A stretch of DNA of 64,000 nucleotides from Chrysoporthe austroafricana. Lineage: Eukaryota; Ascomycota; Sordariomycetes; Diaporthales; Cryphonectriaceae. The stretch is from positions 930,001-994,000 of the forward strand of contig JYIP02000001.1 of NCBI GenBank assembly GCA_001051155.2, read 5' to 3'. The translations under genes were made by a program, and so were the position numbers. Below, piece by piece: positions 43,835 to 55,332 of the stretch. Positions within the stretch are counted from its first letter, which is position 1; every line of letters starts with the position of its first letter. The notes below the pieces were generated by a model. It was not told the origin of the DNA. It made no database searches and was given only the letters and a program-made list of their open reading frames with translations.

Positions 43835-45082
43835 ATGAGCCTACACCTTCCTTCGCGGAGGGTTCTCGGGACCGGTATTGACTTCTCTACCTTCACACAT
43901 TATCTAAGACTCAATTAGTTGACCATAACCAGCTCCGACGATCCTCAAGAACCTCCGCCCAACCATCCTCACACCCACCGCCGCCACGCTCACCCCGTCC
44001 AGTTTCCTCATCCTCCCCTCTCAGGCCCGCCATGCCACCAATCGACACAGCAAGCGCATCACCCACGCCGCCCGCGGCCTCATCAACCGGCAAAAGCCCA
44101 CAGACCTGCACAAATCCGCGCTAGGTGACCTAACTAAGTCCGAAGACCGCCAACAGGTCGAGCAAACCCTACGCGGGCGCATGACGCAGACGCGCCTCGA
44201 GTCGCAGTCCATCTTCGACGAGGACCTGAAAAACATCCCTGCCGATGGAGAAGAGGACGGTATGGAGGGCGCAGGGGCCGAGGAGCAGCAGGAGCCGACG
44301 GCGCCCAAGACCCGCCAGACCGCCATGGGGGCGTCGCTGCTGGCCGATCATGTGCGGCATGCGGTGGACCCGGATCCCCGAAGTAGGCGGCGGTGGGAGC
44401 GGAAGATGGTGATAAGACATGTCACCCGTGTGCTGGATGTGGGGGGGAAGGAGACGCGTGAGGAGAGGCTGAAGAGGACGGAGCGGGAGGCGTTGTCTAA
44501 GAGTCCTTGGTTGGCGACCAGCTACAAGAAGCTGATGCATCTTGCCAGGCAGATCAGCGGGAAGACTCTCGAGGAAGCGAGAACGCAGATGAAGTTCTCC
44601 AAGAAGAAGTTCGCCAAAGAGGTGCTGTATGAGCTGGAGCTGGCGAGGGATAAGGCTATCGTGGAGAGGGGGATGGGGCTCGGCAAGGCGAACGGAGAAT
44701 TTGTACCAGGCGAGACAGAGAAGAAGACAGTAAGGGACGAGAGGCATGGCAAGTGGGTGGATATCGTTGACCCAACGAGGATGTATGTCCATGAGGCCTG
44801 GGTGAATCGCGGCCCGTGGAGAGGCAAAAGGCCGAACTACAGAGCCAGAGGCCGAACGGATATCATCAAGATGCCGCAAGCTAGTAAGTCTGGTCTGTTC
44901 TCGTTCACGTTCGGCGATTCGGCGACTGACCATCCTCTACAGGTATCACAATCCGTCTCAAGGAGGAGAAGACGCGACTCCGGGAGTACGAGGAGAAGAA
45001 GGCTAAGGAGTACCGGCAAGGACCCTGGATTCACCTGCCTAACAGACCCGTCTATGCCCAGCGACCCTTTTACTCTTGGTAA
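43835..45082 (+). CDS. MRPL22: Mitochondrial large-subunit ribosomal protein uL22m
   Basis: Three exons: 43835-43874, 43933-44883 and 44943-45082 (376 residues; introns 58 and 59 nt). The 13-codon first exon supplies the only possible start and a basic, Ser/Thr-rich mitochondrial targeting sequence (MSLHLPSRRVLGT). The L22 domain spans about 190-340, with KSPWLATSYKKLMHLARQI, AKEVLYELELARDKAI and RIYVHEAWVNRGPW-like VHEAWVNRGPWR. A conserved basic loop (YRARGRTDIIKMP) is followed by the spliced ITIRLKEEKTRLREYEEKKA tail and an end in QRPFYSW. It is part of the mitoribosome near the exit tunnel (family knowledge). Confidence 0.9.
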
Positions 45083-48000
45083 GAGCTCATTTAGATGTCG
45101 GATAAGAGCATGATTCCAGGAGTGGGAGTGTCGGTCGCAGGGTACTTCTAGCAGCCAGATGCGTGAGCACTATGAGGTCTCACTGCCGATTTGTATACAA
45201 AACCCCACAAAAGACATACGGTGCAACTTTCCCATGTCTCGGAACCTTGTAACCCTGTTCGTGGTACTATATTCTCAAGGCATTTCCCTATGATTGTATC
45301 CCCAGACGACGTCGAACGTTCCTTGACCTTCATTCTCGACGGCGCCAACTGAACGATGTAATCTCGAAAGGCCCAGTGCCCTAGAATGAGTCCACTATTG
45401 AAAGATTCTAGTCAGAGCCAAAGCCGGATCCGAGCCGAAATACCGTCGTGTTCTGCCGCAAGCTCACTCGCAACAGAGGTATCAGCGTGTCGCCGACACC
45501 GGTCGTAGAGGGCAAAGCGTATACCGTGCGCGGGTCGACCAGCAGGATACATGAAAAGCTTTCGGGTCTGTCCCGGGGAAAATCGTGAAGACGCTTCATG
45601 TCGTATATCTTGCTTTTCGTACCTGTTACATTCGTGATTCGCTACTGCTATTCAAATGCTACATATACTGGAAGTGCAGAAACTGTCCTAGAGGCATCAT
45701 CAACGATTGGGACCTGTGCGGAACAGCACCGCGCCCACTCAGCGAGAATCGGTCTGCATGAGCTAGCTGGCTTACATGCAGGCGTGGGGGCTAAACCCCG
45801 AAAACAACCAATAGCAATTTCGAGTTCGCCCCATCGTTGTGGCCTATTATCGTACGTATTTTCGTACGTATTTTGGATTGATTCAGGCTTGCTTTTAGAA
45901 ACGTCCGGATTTTATTTCCATCGTTGAGGCAGCAAAATGCATCCACCTCGTCCCAGGCCGGGACATCTCGATGCTGGATCTCAACCCACGTCTTAGGGCG
46001 ACCCGCATTGAGGTACGAGTATCAAGGACCATCTAGTCAACAACAGGAGCCTTCGGATTTGTTTAGTCTCCCTAATACTAGCGTTGACATGCAAATAGAT
46101 CTCTTCTACACTTTTTAGTAGGGGTCTTTGCATATAATGTCCTAGAATATCCAATGTCCTATTGGCACTGATGACAGTACCTCCTGCTGGGGTTGGGGTG
46201 TCCACGGCGGCTAGATCCCTGTATAGAACCCTGGTCTCAATGGTGGGGGTGCGGTGCGCGTCAAGGACGAGAAACAGCGGGAATATAACGGAAATTAGAG
46301 GCACAGGCCGTCGAACTTAAAGAGAGCCTAATTGCCATGCTGCTCTTCCAAAACACCTCTACATCATTACTCCGTCCTACATTCCCATATCTATCGCTCG
46401 GCTTAAGCTAGACCTTCTAAGTGCTCCATGCTCTCATCGCCTGCCCTGGACCTCGTGCTGTCAAGTGGCAAGACACACACAAGAAGAATGAGAATAGAAG
46501 ACAAGAGGTAGTGTTTTCACAGTGGTCAACATGAGCCTGGTTGCCATGCTAATCGTTTACCTAGATCACTTCAAGTCATGCCTACATTACAGACTCTATC
46601 GATATGTGAAGCTTCTGTTCGTTGTCATCATCGCGGACCCAGGAGTATCGCCAAGCATCTCAGTCCAAGCTATTGCCCATGGCCACCATTCTGCTACTTC
46701 AGCATCTCCCCATGGCACCAATTGTCGAACATCTCGATCTGGAGCTCTTGTTCAGAGCCAGCATCCTACCAACTTATACCCCTTTTAACACGTTGAGGGA
46801 TACCTTTCTTTCGTCCAAGTCAATCCTCCGTCACAACAAGGTTTGAAGATACTATCTGTCACAGTCATTTCTGGCCTTATCGTCTTGATCTATCTCCCTC
46901 GACCGTCACATACAATCTCCTGCGCGACCCACTCCTTACTCTCCAAGATGACTTCACCACAAGATGGCCTACGCGGTTTCGGAAGAGGTATTATTCCGAC
47001 AGCCTCATCGCGACATCTACTCTCCACCGCTGACTCATCCATTATCACACTTCCATCTTGTTCGTCTTGGGCAGCATCGAACAGCCCTGGATCAGGCAAC
47101 ATTCTCCTTCGTCGCTGCCCGATCTGCCCCCCTCTCTCTGACGCAGCTACGTTGTCTCCCACTCACCGATCGACCAACTTCCAAGATTTTTCCGCACTAT
47201 TGAGTCGCGTGCAGGCCGTGGCTGCTTATTCTGCAACTACCATAGGTTCCTTGTCAAGTGACGCGTTGCCTGACGGTGCGTCTGCAGTTTCCCCGCTCTC
47301 AGGAGCAGCATTTTAATGCTGGACTCCATACTGATCGGGCGAAAGACCCATGCGATCCCCGCTTCCCAAGGAAGGCATCTCTTTGCCTGATTTGCCTTTT
47401 CAAGGCGTGAGGCCTCGCCAGAGCATATGTTACTGTACTTAGTAGGGACCTAAGGGGTCTGCATAAAGAAGAGCCCTGTTGTGTCTCGTACAGTGCCTCA
47501 GCTTCTCGCACGGCGATTGAAGATCAGTACTCGAAGATTGCTCTTTCGTCCAGTTGGCTCGGTCTGCTTTTGAAGGTGAAGCTTCATGGCCGAGATGATC
47601 CACAGAATGACAGACAAGTGTCTCTTGAATCATCGTTCTCAGCCAGCACCAAGAAGCACAGCCAGGAATCATGACATGTCTCCTATAATGTCAGCTAGGT
47701 TCTGTGGACACTAAGGGTTGATCCCCGATATTGATCTCCAGAACATTGCTCGCGATCCGAATATTCACGGCCTCCCACGTTGAGGGCAGTGGACAATCAA
47801 TTTTCTCTCTCTCTCTCTCTCTCGCTCCCTTGACATAATGGGCTTGCGAAATGACAATCCGGGACCTTCTGCGGCTATAACTTGATTTCGGTCACGTGGG
47901 CGACGATTCCTCTCTTTGTAGCCAGCAGCGTTGGGTTTCCTTGACGTGCTCATATACCTCTGACATTTTGAGCGCCAAATTCTGGTGCGGGCACATTGAT

Positions 48001-48830
48001 GGTATCTCTTGAAGACGTCCGCTTTCGACATGGACTTAGCAGATGGCAACGCAAGGGTTAAAGGCCATCTGTGATTCAACCCCGGTTGGCAAACGCCCCT
48101 CCCCCCGGCTCCGACTCATCAGAACCTTTCAGCGACGAGGTCGACACGCATCGTGACGCAAGCCAGACCGCAGTCGGCCCTGACAACTACATTCAGAAAC
48201 AAAGCTGTGATCCGAGGTCGACGTCGGTGCTTGACGGTGTTGATTGATGAGCTACGGCAGTCGACCAATCATTGTTCGCCAACTAGGTGCTCCTGCACAT
48301 TACATCAAGAGGGTCTGAACAAATCGTACAATACAATTCGAAACTCAGGGCTGGTATCAACAACATATAGTGAGGGTCTCGGGAGTATCAGCGGATCGTG
48401 TGGGCCAACGCCGGCTCCACACTGCTGTTGATAGACTAGTTCAAAACATTGCTACACGCTGCAGTGATGTCGAAGTAGAGTAACATCAAGCAAAAATACG
48501 AGTCTGTTGATTATAATAGTATTGCGAACCTTTTCATGGCCGCCTTCTGGTCCATGGACGGCAGTGTTCGAGCTCAACCTTACGTTCTGTCTTGAAATAC
48601 ATTTAGAGGAGGCCTATGCTCGACCTCACGGATCAAGACTGGTCTCGTTACAAGACTAATTTCACACAATTTATTCACATATTCTACCACCATCCGTTGC
48701 TGCACATCTGAACCGGGCGCGGGTGGTGTGCGGCATCAATTTATCACCCACCCCTTGCACACGCCGTAGACGTGACATTCCTGGCATCATCTTCACGTCC
48801 TCTGCGCTACCAGGTTCCAAGTCCTGCATC
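45083..48830. other. 3.7-kb region without a supported gene
   Basis: Several frames are open between about 46.5 and 47.3 kb and read partly like protein in shifting frames (for example a segment with MAPIVEHLDLELLFRASIL, later one with TVTYNLLRDPLLTLQDDF), as a decayed gene might. A minus-strand frame at 45993-46304 has no ATG. A CT run is at 47804-47823. Confidence 0.35.
47804..47823. repeat. (CT)n microsatellite
   Basis: About ten CT dinucleotides outside any supported gene. Confidence 0.85.
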
Positions 48831-49692
48831 ATGGGACTGCCACTTCACCGCCAGCCTTCGTCCTCGGGTACAGGTTTTGGAACCACCCAAGTTGCCAACA
48901 GGTACGTCTTACGTTCCGTACTTAATATCCAAGACAAACAATCTAAAAATATCGATGCACCTCTTAAGCACCTATGCTGCCGCTAGCACCGAGCAAGCCT
49001 CCAATATTCCTACCCAGCAAGACCTTCTGCGGCAGCAGGACCTGGACCTACTCCAGGTTTTCTCGTGGGCTGCAGATGACGACAACGGGGCTTTGCCAGG
49101 TCAAGCACACAGCATCAACGGGTTAGTTTTACTTCCTCCCATAAAGCGCGCAACTGAATTATTTGTATCCGAGTTGACCCCCGTAGAATATACGTTGCCT
49201 CAAACGACCCTGAATTCACGCACAATGATGCTAGACAGCGACCGCCATACCAGAATCACCAACACTACCATCGCACACGGCGGCATGGGAACCTCAATGC
49301 ACCTGCAGTCGGTACTTGGGATGATAGTCAACACGAGTTTACATTCCTTCCTGCCCAGACCGTGGCCACGAACGGGTATGTCTTTGCCGCCGCCGCCCTG
49401 ATGTGCAATGCCGACACATGAGCCCTGAACTGACTTTGGCCCTTCCATTTTCCGAAGGTCATATGCTGCCACCGATCCTACTCAAGTCCCGGCCGGCGTC
49501 CACGATCACGCCATGCACCTCGATCTTTTCCACCAACGCCTCGGATCATACATGAATGAGCCATGGAACGAGGGGAACCGCTCAGTTGCCCTTTATAATC
49601 AGACGCAGTCTGCACGGAGCCAGAGGAGAGCCCACGCCAGAGTACACAATACCAGAAGGACCCAGAGAGAGGGTCATGGTGCTTCTCATTAA
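48831..49692 (+). CDS. Unrecognised modular protein A (EPW-motif family, 215 aa)
   Basis: Family not recognised. Four exons: 48831-48901, 48969-49121, 49187-49375 and 49458-49692; every intron is phase 2. Exon 2 (TYAAASTEQ to AHSING) and exon 4 (SYAATDPTQ onward) are two copies of a module. Exon 4 has the core motif NEPWNEGNRSVAL, and exon 2 a diverged version, FSWAADDDNGAL. Exon 3 is a linker, His/Tyr/Gln-rich, ending TWDDSQHEFTFLPAQT. The C-terminus is Arg/His-rich. There is no signal peptide or membrane span. A paralogue with the same order lies 4.6 kb downstream on the same strand. The conserved paralogous pattern is the main support for the exons; the exact start is less sure. Confidence 0.6.
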
Positions 49693-51009
49693 GGACCAGG
49701 GTTCCGGCAGAGTGTTTTGCATTATCTTATACCTTGGGGAGGTTAGAGTAGTATGATGACCTACGATTGCCATGACAGTTGATCTCAAGGTGTCGGCGGG
49801 AAGACGTACGGGCACATGACATTCTACACTCGCAATTTCTTTTTTTTCCTTATTTTTCTCTTTCTTTCTTTTTTGTTTACTTTTTCGTCACTTCGATTTT
49901 CTCTCTTCAGGTTTTTTATTCTCCCATTATTCTATTTACTCACTGTCCTCTTCTCCTCTAAACACTATACTGGCGACAATGAATTGGCACACGATAGTCG
50001 GGACGGGTATGAAAGGCTGGGCTTCGGACGACCTAGGACATGGGCATTTGAGCAGATCATTTTTCTTACTCGGGGAAAACAAAAGAATACAAAGAAAAAT
50101 CATGACAACTGCAGCTGCAGCCTCTTGTCTTTTCTTCGATCTCCACCCCACCCCCACACACCCTCCTTCCAACATTCCGTAACACAGGACTGAGGGGCAG
50201 ACGTATTGCTCAGAATTGCCTTTGCATAGTGTCTGACAGAGACGTAGACCTTCAAGATACCCACCTACTCAAGTGTCGAAAATCCCAATCTGAATACCTT
50301 CGTAGTCTCGTCCCTTCCTTATTTTGGCTTCAGCATTGAAGCTCTATACCATAGACTGATTCCGAGGCAGCAAATGGTATAATTGGAAGCCCTCCCCTCT
50401 CTGCTACCAGGCTGCACTGGTCTCTTAGAGCCCCTCTGCTATGAAGATTTGGACTCAAATTGTCTACAGATATCATTTACGAATAGATTAGGAAGTAGAA
50501 TGGTACCAGCCTGTTTACAAGAGTATGCAGGTCTTTCAGACAAAATGATCACCTTTCGAAGGGACTAAATCTGTGGACTTCAGAGCTGGGCTTTGCACGG
50601 AGAGATCAGCCGTTGTCCTCCAAGATTGTTTGGGCGTAAGCCTGGCGGGCCTGATCACTGCATGGTACTTGAGTCGTTGAAGAGTCAGTTGTGCCACTCG
50701 TTTCGCTTAAACCCCGGAAATATTATGGGCTTGATCTGCAAGAGATTGTTTTTTCTGGACAATTTCAATCTAAGAACTACCAAGGCACCAGCTAAAATTC
50801 CAAGAATGATAGCTGTGCCGCAGCATGTAGTGGCACACCATCCATAGGCGCTCCGATTTCCAGGCAGCCAAGCGAAGCAGCGGGGACGAGGCGGTGCAAC
50901 GCAATTCTGCCCGGACACCTCAAAATCGACGAGTGACAAGGAGGAAAGCCACACCCACCGTCATCACCCCTCCCCCCCCCCCGAAACAAGGAATTACGTC
51001 CGTCCAAGC
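49693..51009. other. 1.3-kb intergenic region with pyrimidine-rich tract
   Basis: A T/C-rich stretch at about 49,840-49,960 follows gene A. A minus-strand frame at 50685-50954 encodes a hydrophobic span (AIILGILAGALVVLRLKL) but has no ATG in frame. No supported gene. Confidence 0.4.
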
Positions 51010-51811
51010 ATGATGATCAATTTATCGAAACGACGCGACGTCTGCGAGGACACCATCGCGCGGTCGCCGGCGATCGCGCAGTCCACCCCGGGCGCGAGCC
51101 TCGAGAGCACCTTCATGCCGGCCCAGCTGCCCGCCCTTCCGCCATCGGGCTGCCCCCAGCTCACGCGCAACCCCGTCCGGGTCATCGACGCGGACGCCTT
51201 CGCCGCCGCCAAGGTGGCTGTGCTCAACCTCGCCAGCGACGTGCAGCCCGGCGGCGGGTGGCGCATGTCCCTCTCCGTGACGAAGGAGGAGGCGCTGTGC
51301 TACTCGTCCACGCTGTACGTCACCCTCAGGCCCGAGTGGTACCCCTGGCCGAAACCTCGGGCCGGGGTCCGCCGCGGGCATCTACTCGCCCGGCGTGGCC
51401 GTGTTCCGCGACACGCTGGACAACGAGCTGGCCGAGCTGCCGGAGGACCAGCGCTTCGTCGTATCTGTCATCACGGTCGCAGCGCCGATGGGCCCGCCCC
51501 TGTCCACCGGGCGTGATGGGCGCCCGGTGTTTGCGAGGGAGGGCGACCTGAGGGACCTGCGGGAGAAGATCAGGCTCGTGTATCGGTGTGCGGCGCACAA
51601 CGGCCAGACGAGCCTGGTCCTGGGTGCCATGGGATGTGGGGCGTATCGCTGCCCGCCGGAGGTGGTAGCTAGGGAGATGAGGACGATTTTGCAAGACGAA
51701 GAGTTTGCGGGATGGTTTGAGAATGTCGTGTTTGCAGTGTACGCAGCGGGTCGCACCGGGCAGCGGAATCTGGAGGTGTTCCACGGGGAGTTCGCTGTTT
51801 TAAGCATTTAA
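51010..51811 (+). pseudogene. Macro-domain protein (DUF2263/TIGR02452, PARG-like) with frameshift
   Basis: The first frame runs from the ATG at 51010 to about 51354 with family blocks STPGASLESTF, VLNLASDVQPGGGW and EEALCYSSTLY. The second frame, shifted by one, runs from about 51355 to the stop at 51811 with VFRDTLDNEL, FVVSVITVAAP, LVLGAMGCGAYRCPP and VVFAVYAAG. The switch falls at GAAACC (51351-51356), and removing one A would restore the family pattern, so it fits a one-base insertion. No intron of workable size fits there. The family binds or hydrolyses ADP-ribose (microbial PARG-like). Either the gene is recently inactivated or the assembly has an error. The unbroken state of both halves argues that any loss is recent. 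Confidence 0.8.
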
Positions 51812-54262
51812 GGGCTAGCCTGCCTGAGGTGTTTCACAGGAGCAGCAGATCATGGTTTCGGCAATATTTGTAACAGGATCGATTTTGGCCAACAGACGCC
51901 CATTATTAGTTTGTCTTGATATCCAATGGCCGTAACGACGTTGATTTAACAGTCTCCAACTCAAGCAAGTACAGTACCTATATACAAATCTTCAAGCTGC
52001 AGTTAGAGCCGTTCCGTTGATTTGATCATATCTCAGAGTGTCGGACTTAGATCCTCACATAATGCCAAAGGGTATCTAATTGTGAAGGGGCATTGCGACG
52101 CTTAAGTTCTGTATCAACATTTGGCATGTGAGTGCCAGCGAAGGGGGAGAAATAAGCTGTGGAATGATCCAGCACTTGACTGATGCCAAAGTCATGGGAC
52201 TAACTCCCCGAGGTAGCCATGATGAGAAGTAAGCAGCCGTTTCTAAGGCTAAACTTCATCAAGTGAGAAAGATGTAAGTGCACAAAAAGTTTATATCATC
52301 GGGACAGAAGATCTACAGAGCCGGAGCAGCGCTCCTCGAGAGGTTACGAATAAGTGAGGCTTAGTATCTGGTTGTAATCACCTCAAAAAATAAGTAGGGT
52401 ATTGAACTCGCGCTGGGCGGCTTTGTGTGAAGACCGATTTGGGAGGAGCGGGACAGGGTTCTGCAACACTGCCGGTTTTGTGTACAGTTGAACAAGAAAT
52501 GGTGGTGTACGGATGGTACATCCGTACAGTCCAGCGGAGTCAGAAATAACAAGCATGGATACGACGCATAAGTTTATATGCCAATATACTTGCCAAAACC
52601 TATATAATAGAGGCTGTTTCCCACGTCGTTCACCAAGTTCTTACCCTTTCTCAGCCTTTCTCCAGTCTCACTGACACCTAAACCCTCAACACTTTCATTT
52701 CAACTAACTTTGCATACTTCCCTTGACCCATCCTTCACTCGAATATGGTCCATTTCACAGCACACGGACGGCCTCAATATCCACATTGTTTTCTGACCCC
52801 TTCCTCTAGCTCACGCTGGGATGTTCGCTAACACTGGCATGGCTAACGTCGACACTTGGGACTGTTTACCATCTAGCCCACTCGCAATCATGGTTTATTT
52901 TTATGGTCGGCTATCTATCTTGTCCACCATGCCTCTTGGCGCGGCTGCACTAGGACTGACGGACATCTTGTGTCTGGCCAGAATTCGAATGCGAACGAGA
53001 TCCTCTGTTGTCTCCCAGCTTTGTGGCCCTGGATCACGACGTGCGGACCATGGCGGACTATTGGCACCACCTGCCCGGTGGACTTGGTTGGTTCAATTGC
53101 CTTACATAGTCCTGTCCTCAGGTTAATACCAACTTGCAGATATCTGGCGCCTACACAGCAGCTGTCATAGGCCGCATCCAGAGAAGATACGCAAGTGATC
53201 AACCTTGAAACCTCACGGTCGACCTCGGAGATTTCAAGCTGACCATCCACACACAAGTCGGGCGAGTCTCATGCAGGCCCCCACCCCGCACACCTGACCA
53301 CAGGATACCGTACCCGAGAGGGCGCCTTTTTTTTTTTCTTTTTTTCTCGCCACAAAGAGGGAAACACGTCACGATTTCGCACGGTGCTGTCGTCCCCTAA
53401 ACCGTGAGCGTTACGGAGACACGGTGGACCAAAGAGATCTCACAAAAAGCCCTGGCAATTATCAGTGCTCCCAGGAGGATCTCCGGAGATGACTACTGCC
53501 ATTAATACCATATTTTTCTACCTGTCCCTGTTCGTGGTCGAGGAGCTTCGGTGTCCCCGGACGAGCATCTTCGTGCCGTGGAGCCACCCGCCCAAGCTGC
53601 TATGCACCGAGACCGGTCAGCAACAGCCTCCAGAGCTTGTTGTACCTGCAGATATCTGTGAGCTGATTTCGAGAGCGGCATTTGTCTTCTATGTGGCTTC
53701 CAAGAGGCGGTTGCCGACGCCACTACTGTCTACGTACCCTCCCACAGTGCGCTTGCCATGCATGCCCGAGCCGGCGAAACGGCATCAGGCCGCAGCCACC
53801 CAGGCCCACGCCGACCACCTCTGGAGAAGTCCAAGGGTACTTCGGTGTTTCTGAAGGATACCTGCCGGCAAGGTAGCCTAGCAGTGAGCCTGTGGGTTTT
53901 ACGACTTTCGGCCTGGTTCATTGCAAAATCGCAGGACGACACTCGAAGTAGCCAGAACCTCACTACGAGCTGTCCAATGGTAGCGTTGAGTTTGTTCTTC
54001 GGTCGATGGGCTGGGTCTTATGATAGGAGGCTTTCATTGGGTCTCGAGCAGGGACAATGAATTGCCTATGTTTCATGTATTTAGACAGGACTGCGCGCAG
54101 TTGAGAGGCTGAACGCCCCTCAGATACGCCCCGGACAATTTGTTGATCTCCAAACCGCATTGCGCGTCCGTACTTTTCACCAGAGCTGAGGCACATCCAA
54201 TATCCGGAACTCGTCTGCTACGCCTAAGGCCTTATCCAAAAGGCTTGCCTCTAGATCGAGTA
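51812..54262. other. 2.45-kb region, no supported gene; orphan promoter-like stretch
   Basis: At about 52,605 a TATATAATA box is followed by a long CT-rich leader and an ATG at 52745, typical of a fungal promoter, but no consistent coding sequence follows. A 53465-53854 frame contains an internal ATG at 53489 (MTTAINTIFFYLSLFVV) and about 122 codons, unrecognised and doubtful. Confidence 0.35.
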
Positions 54263-54442
54263 ATGATGGATCGCCGATCCACTGTGCCAGTAGCTGGGTA
54301 TGCTCATATTGCCCAGAGCAAACATCCCCCCCTCTTCCACCTGAACCAACGCCCCTCCACAAAGCGATATCTCAACTGACAATGCCCTTTGTTGTCCTCC
54401 TAGCTCCTACCACGGTGTCGACCTCAGCACATCCCAAGATGC

Positions 54443-54476
<34 letters not shown>

Positions 54477-55332
54477 GAGGAGGAGGAGGAGGAGGAGGAA
54501 GAGGGCAAGCTTCGGCAGCAGCGCCTGGCCATGTTCACGGATGAACCGTGGCAGCAAGGGAACCGCTTTGCGGCCCTGCCCTACCAGATGGGATCGACGA
54601 GCGGGTACGATTCAGTTCCCGCAGCCTTGAGCGTCATAAGACCCGCCGGTTTGGTGACTGCCGACGGTACTGACTTCACTCGCGGCTCAAGCTACTCCAC
54701 CAGTACTGGTGCCGCTGTGCATATCTACAACAATGACGCCGGCTTCAGCGGCCGCGGCGCCGAGATGGTCGACAACAACCCCTCCGGCCAGCCGGGTCGT
54801 TACCAGGACCAGCACGTGAACACATACCCGACCGAGACATGGGAGGACGATACCTATCTCGTGCCCCAGACCGACCAGAGCAGCTCTATGGACGGGTACG
54901 TTCTCCATTCCTACCCACCATGACCCCCTTGCAGTCTCTAACACGTTCCCCGGTCGGGAAGGGGGGGGAACGGGAAGCAAATAGAGACGAGACAACCCAG
55001 CCACATACCTCATCCCATTGACTCTAACACCTCCTTCCACCCTCAGCTTCTACCCAGCCGCGGACGCGGTGGCGCCCGCCGACCGCGCTCTGCGGCGCGA
55101 TCTCCGTCGGCGGCGCCTGGACGCCTTCACGTCCGAGCCCTGGCAGGACGGCAGCCGGCTCGTGGCCCTGCCGGACCAGAGCGGCTCCGTGCGCGCCTCG
55201 CAGAGGTCCCACAGGCGCCGCGCGAATGAGAACGCCTGGTGGGCCCGGGACGGACTCGGTGGGGCTGCCGGGCCTGGCCAGCTGCTCGGGCCGTTTCGCT
55301 CAAGGACACGACTGGTGTTAGGGGGCCTATGA
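54263..55332 (+). CDS. Unrecognised modular protein B (EPW-motif family, 270 aa)
   Basis: Paralogue of gene A. Three exons: 54263-54297, 54404-54895 and 55047-55332, phase-2 introns of 106 and 151 nt. Module 1 starts SYHGVDLSTSQ, then a ten-Gln and ten-Glu tract, then RQQRLAMFTDEPWQQGNRFA. The linker ends TWEDDTYLVPQTDQ, like the TWDD linker end in gene A. Module 2 (exon 3) starts FYPAAD and has RRRLDAFTSEPWQDGSRLVA, then an Arg-rich tail. In gene A an intron separates module and linker; here they are fused in one exon at the same position (GSTSGYD). No known domain, signal peptide or membrane span. Function unknown; the basic helix plus EPW motif suggests a binding surface, which is speculation. 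Confidence 0.62.
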
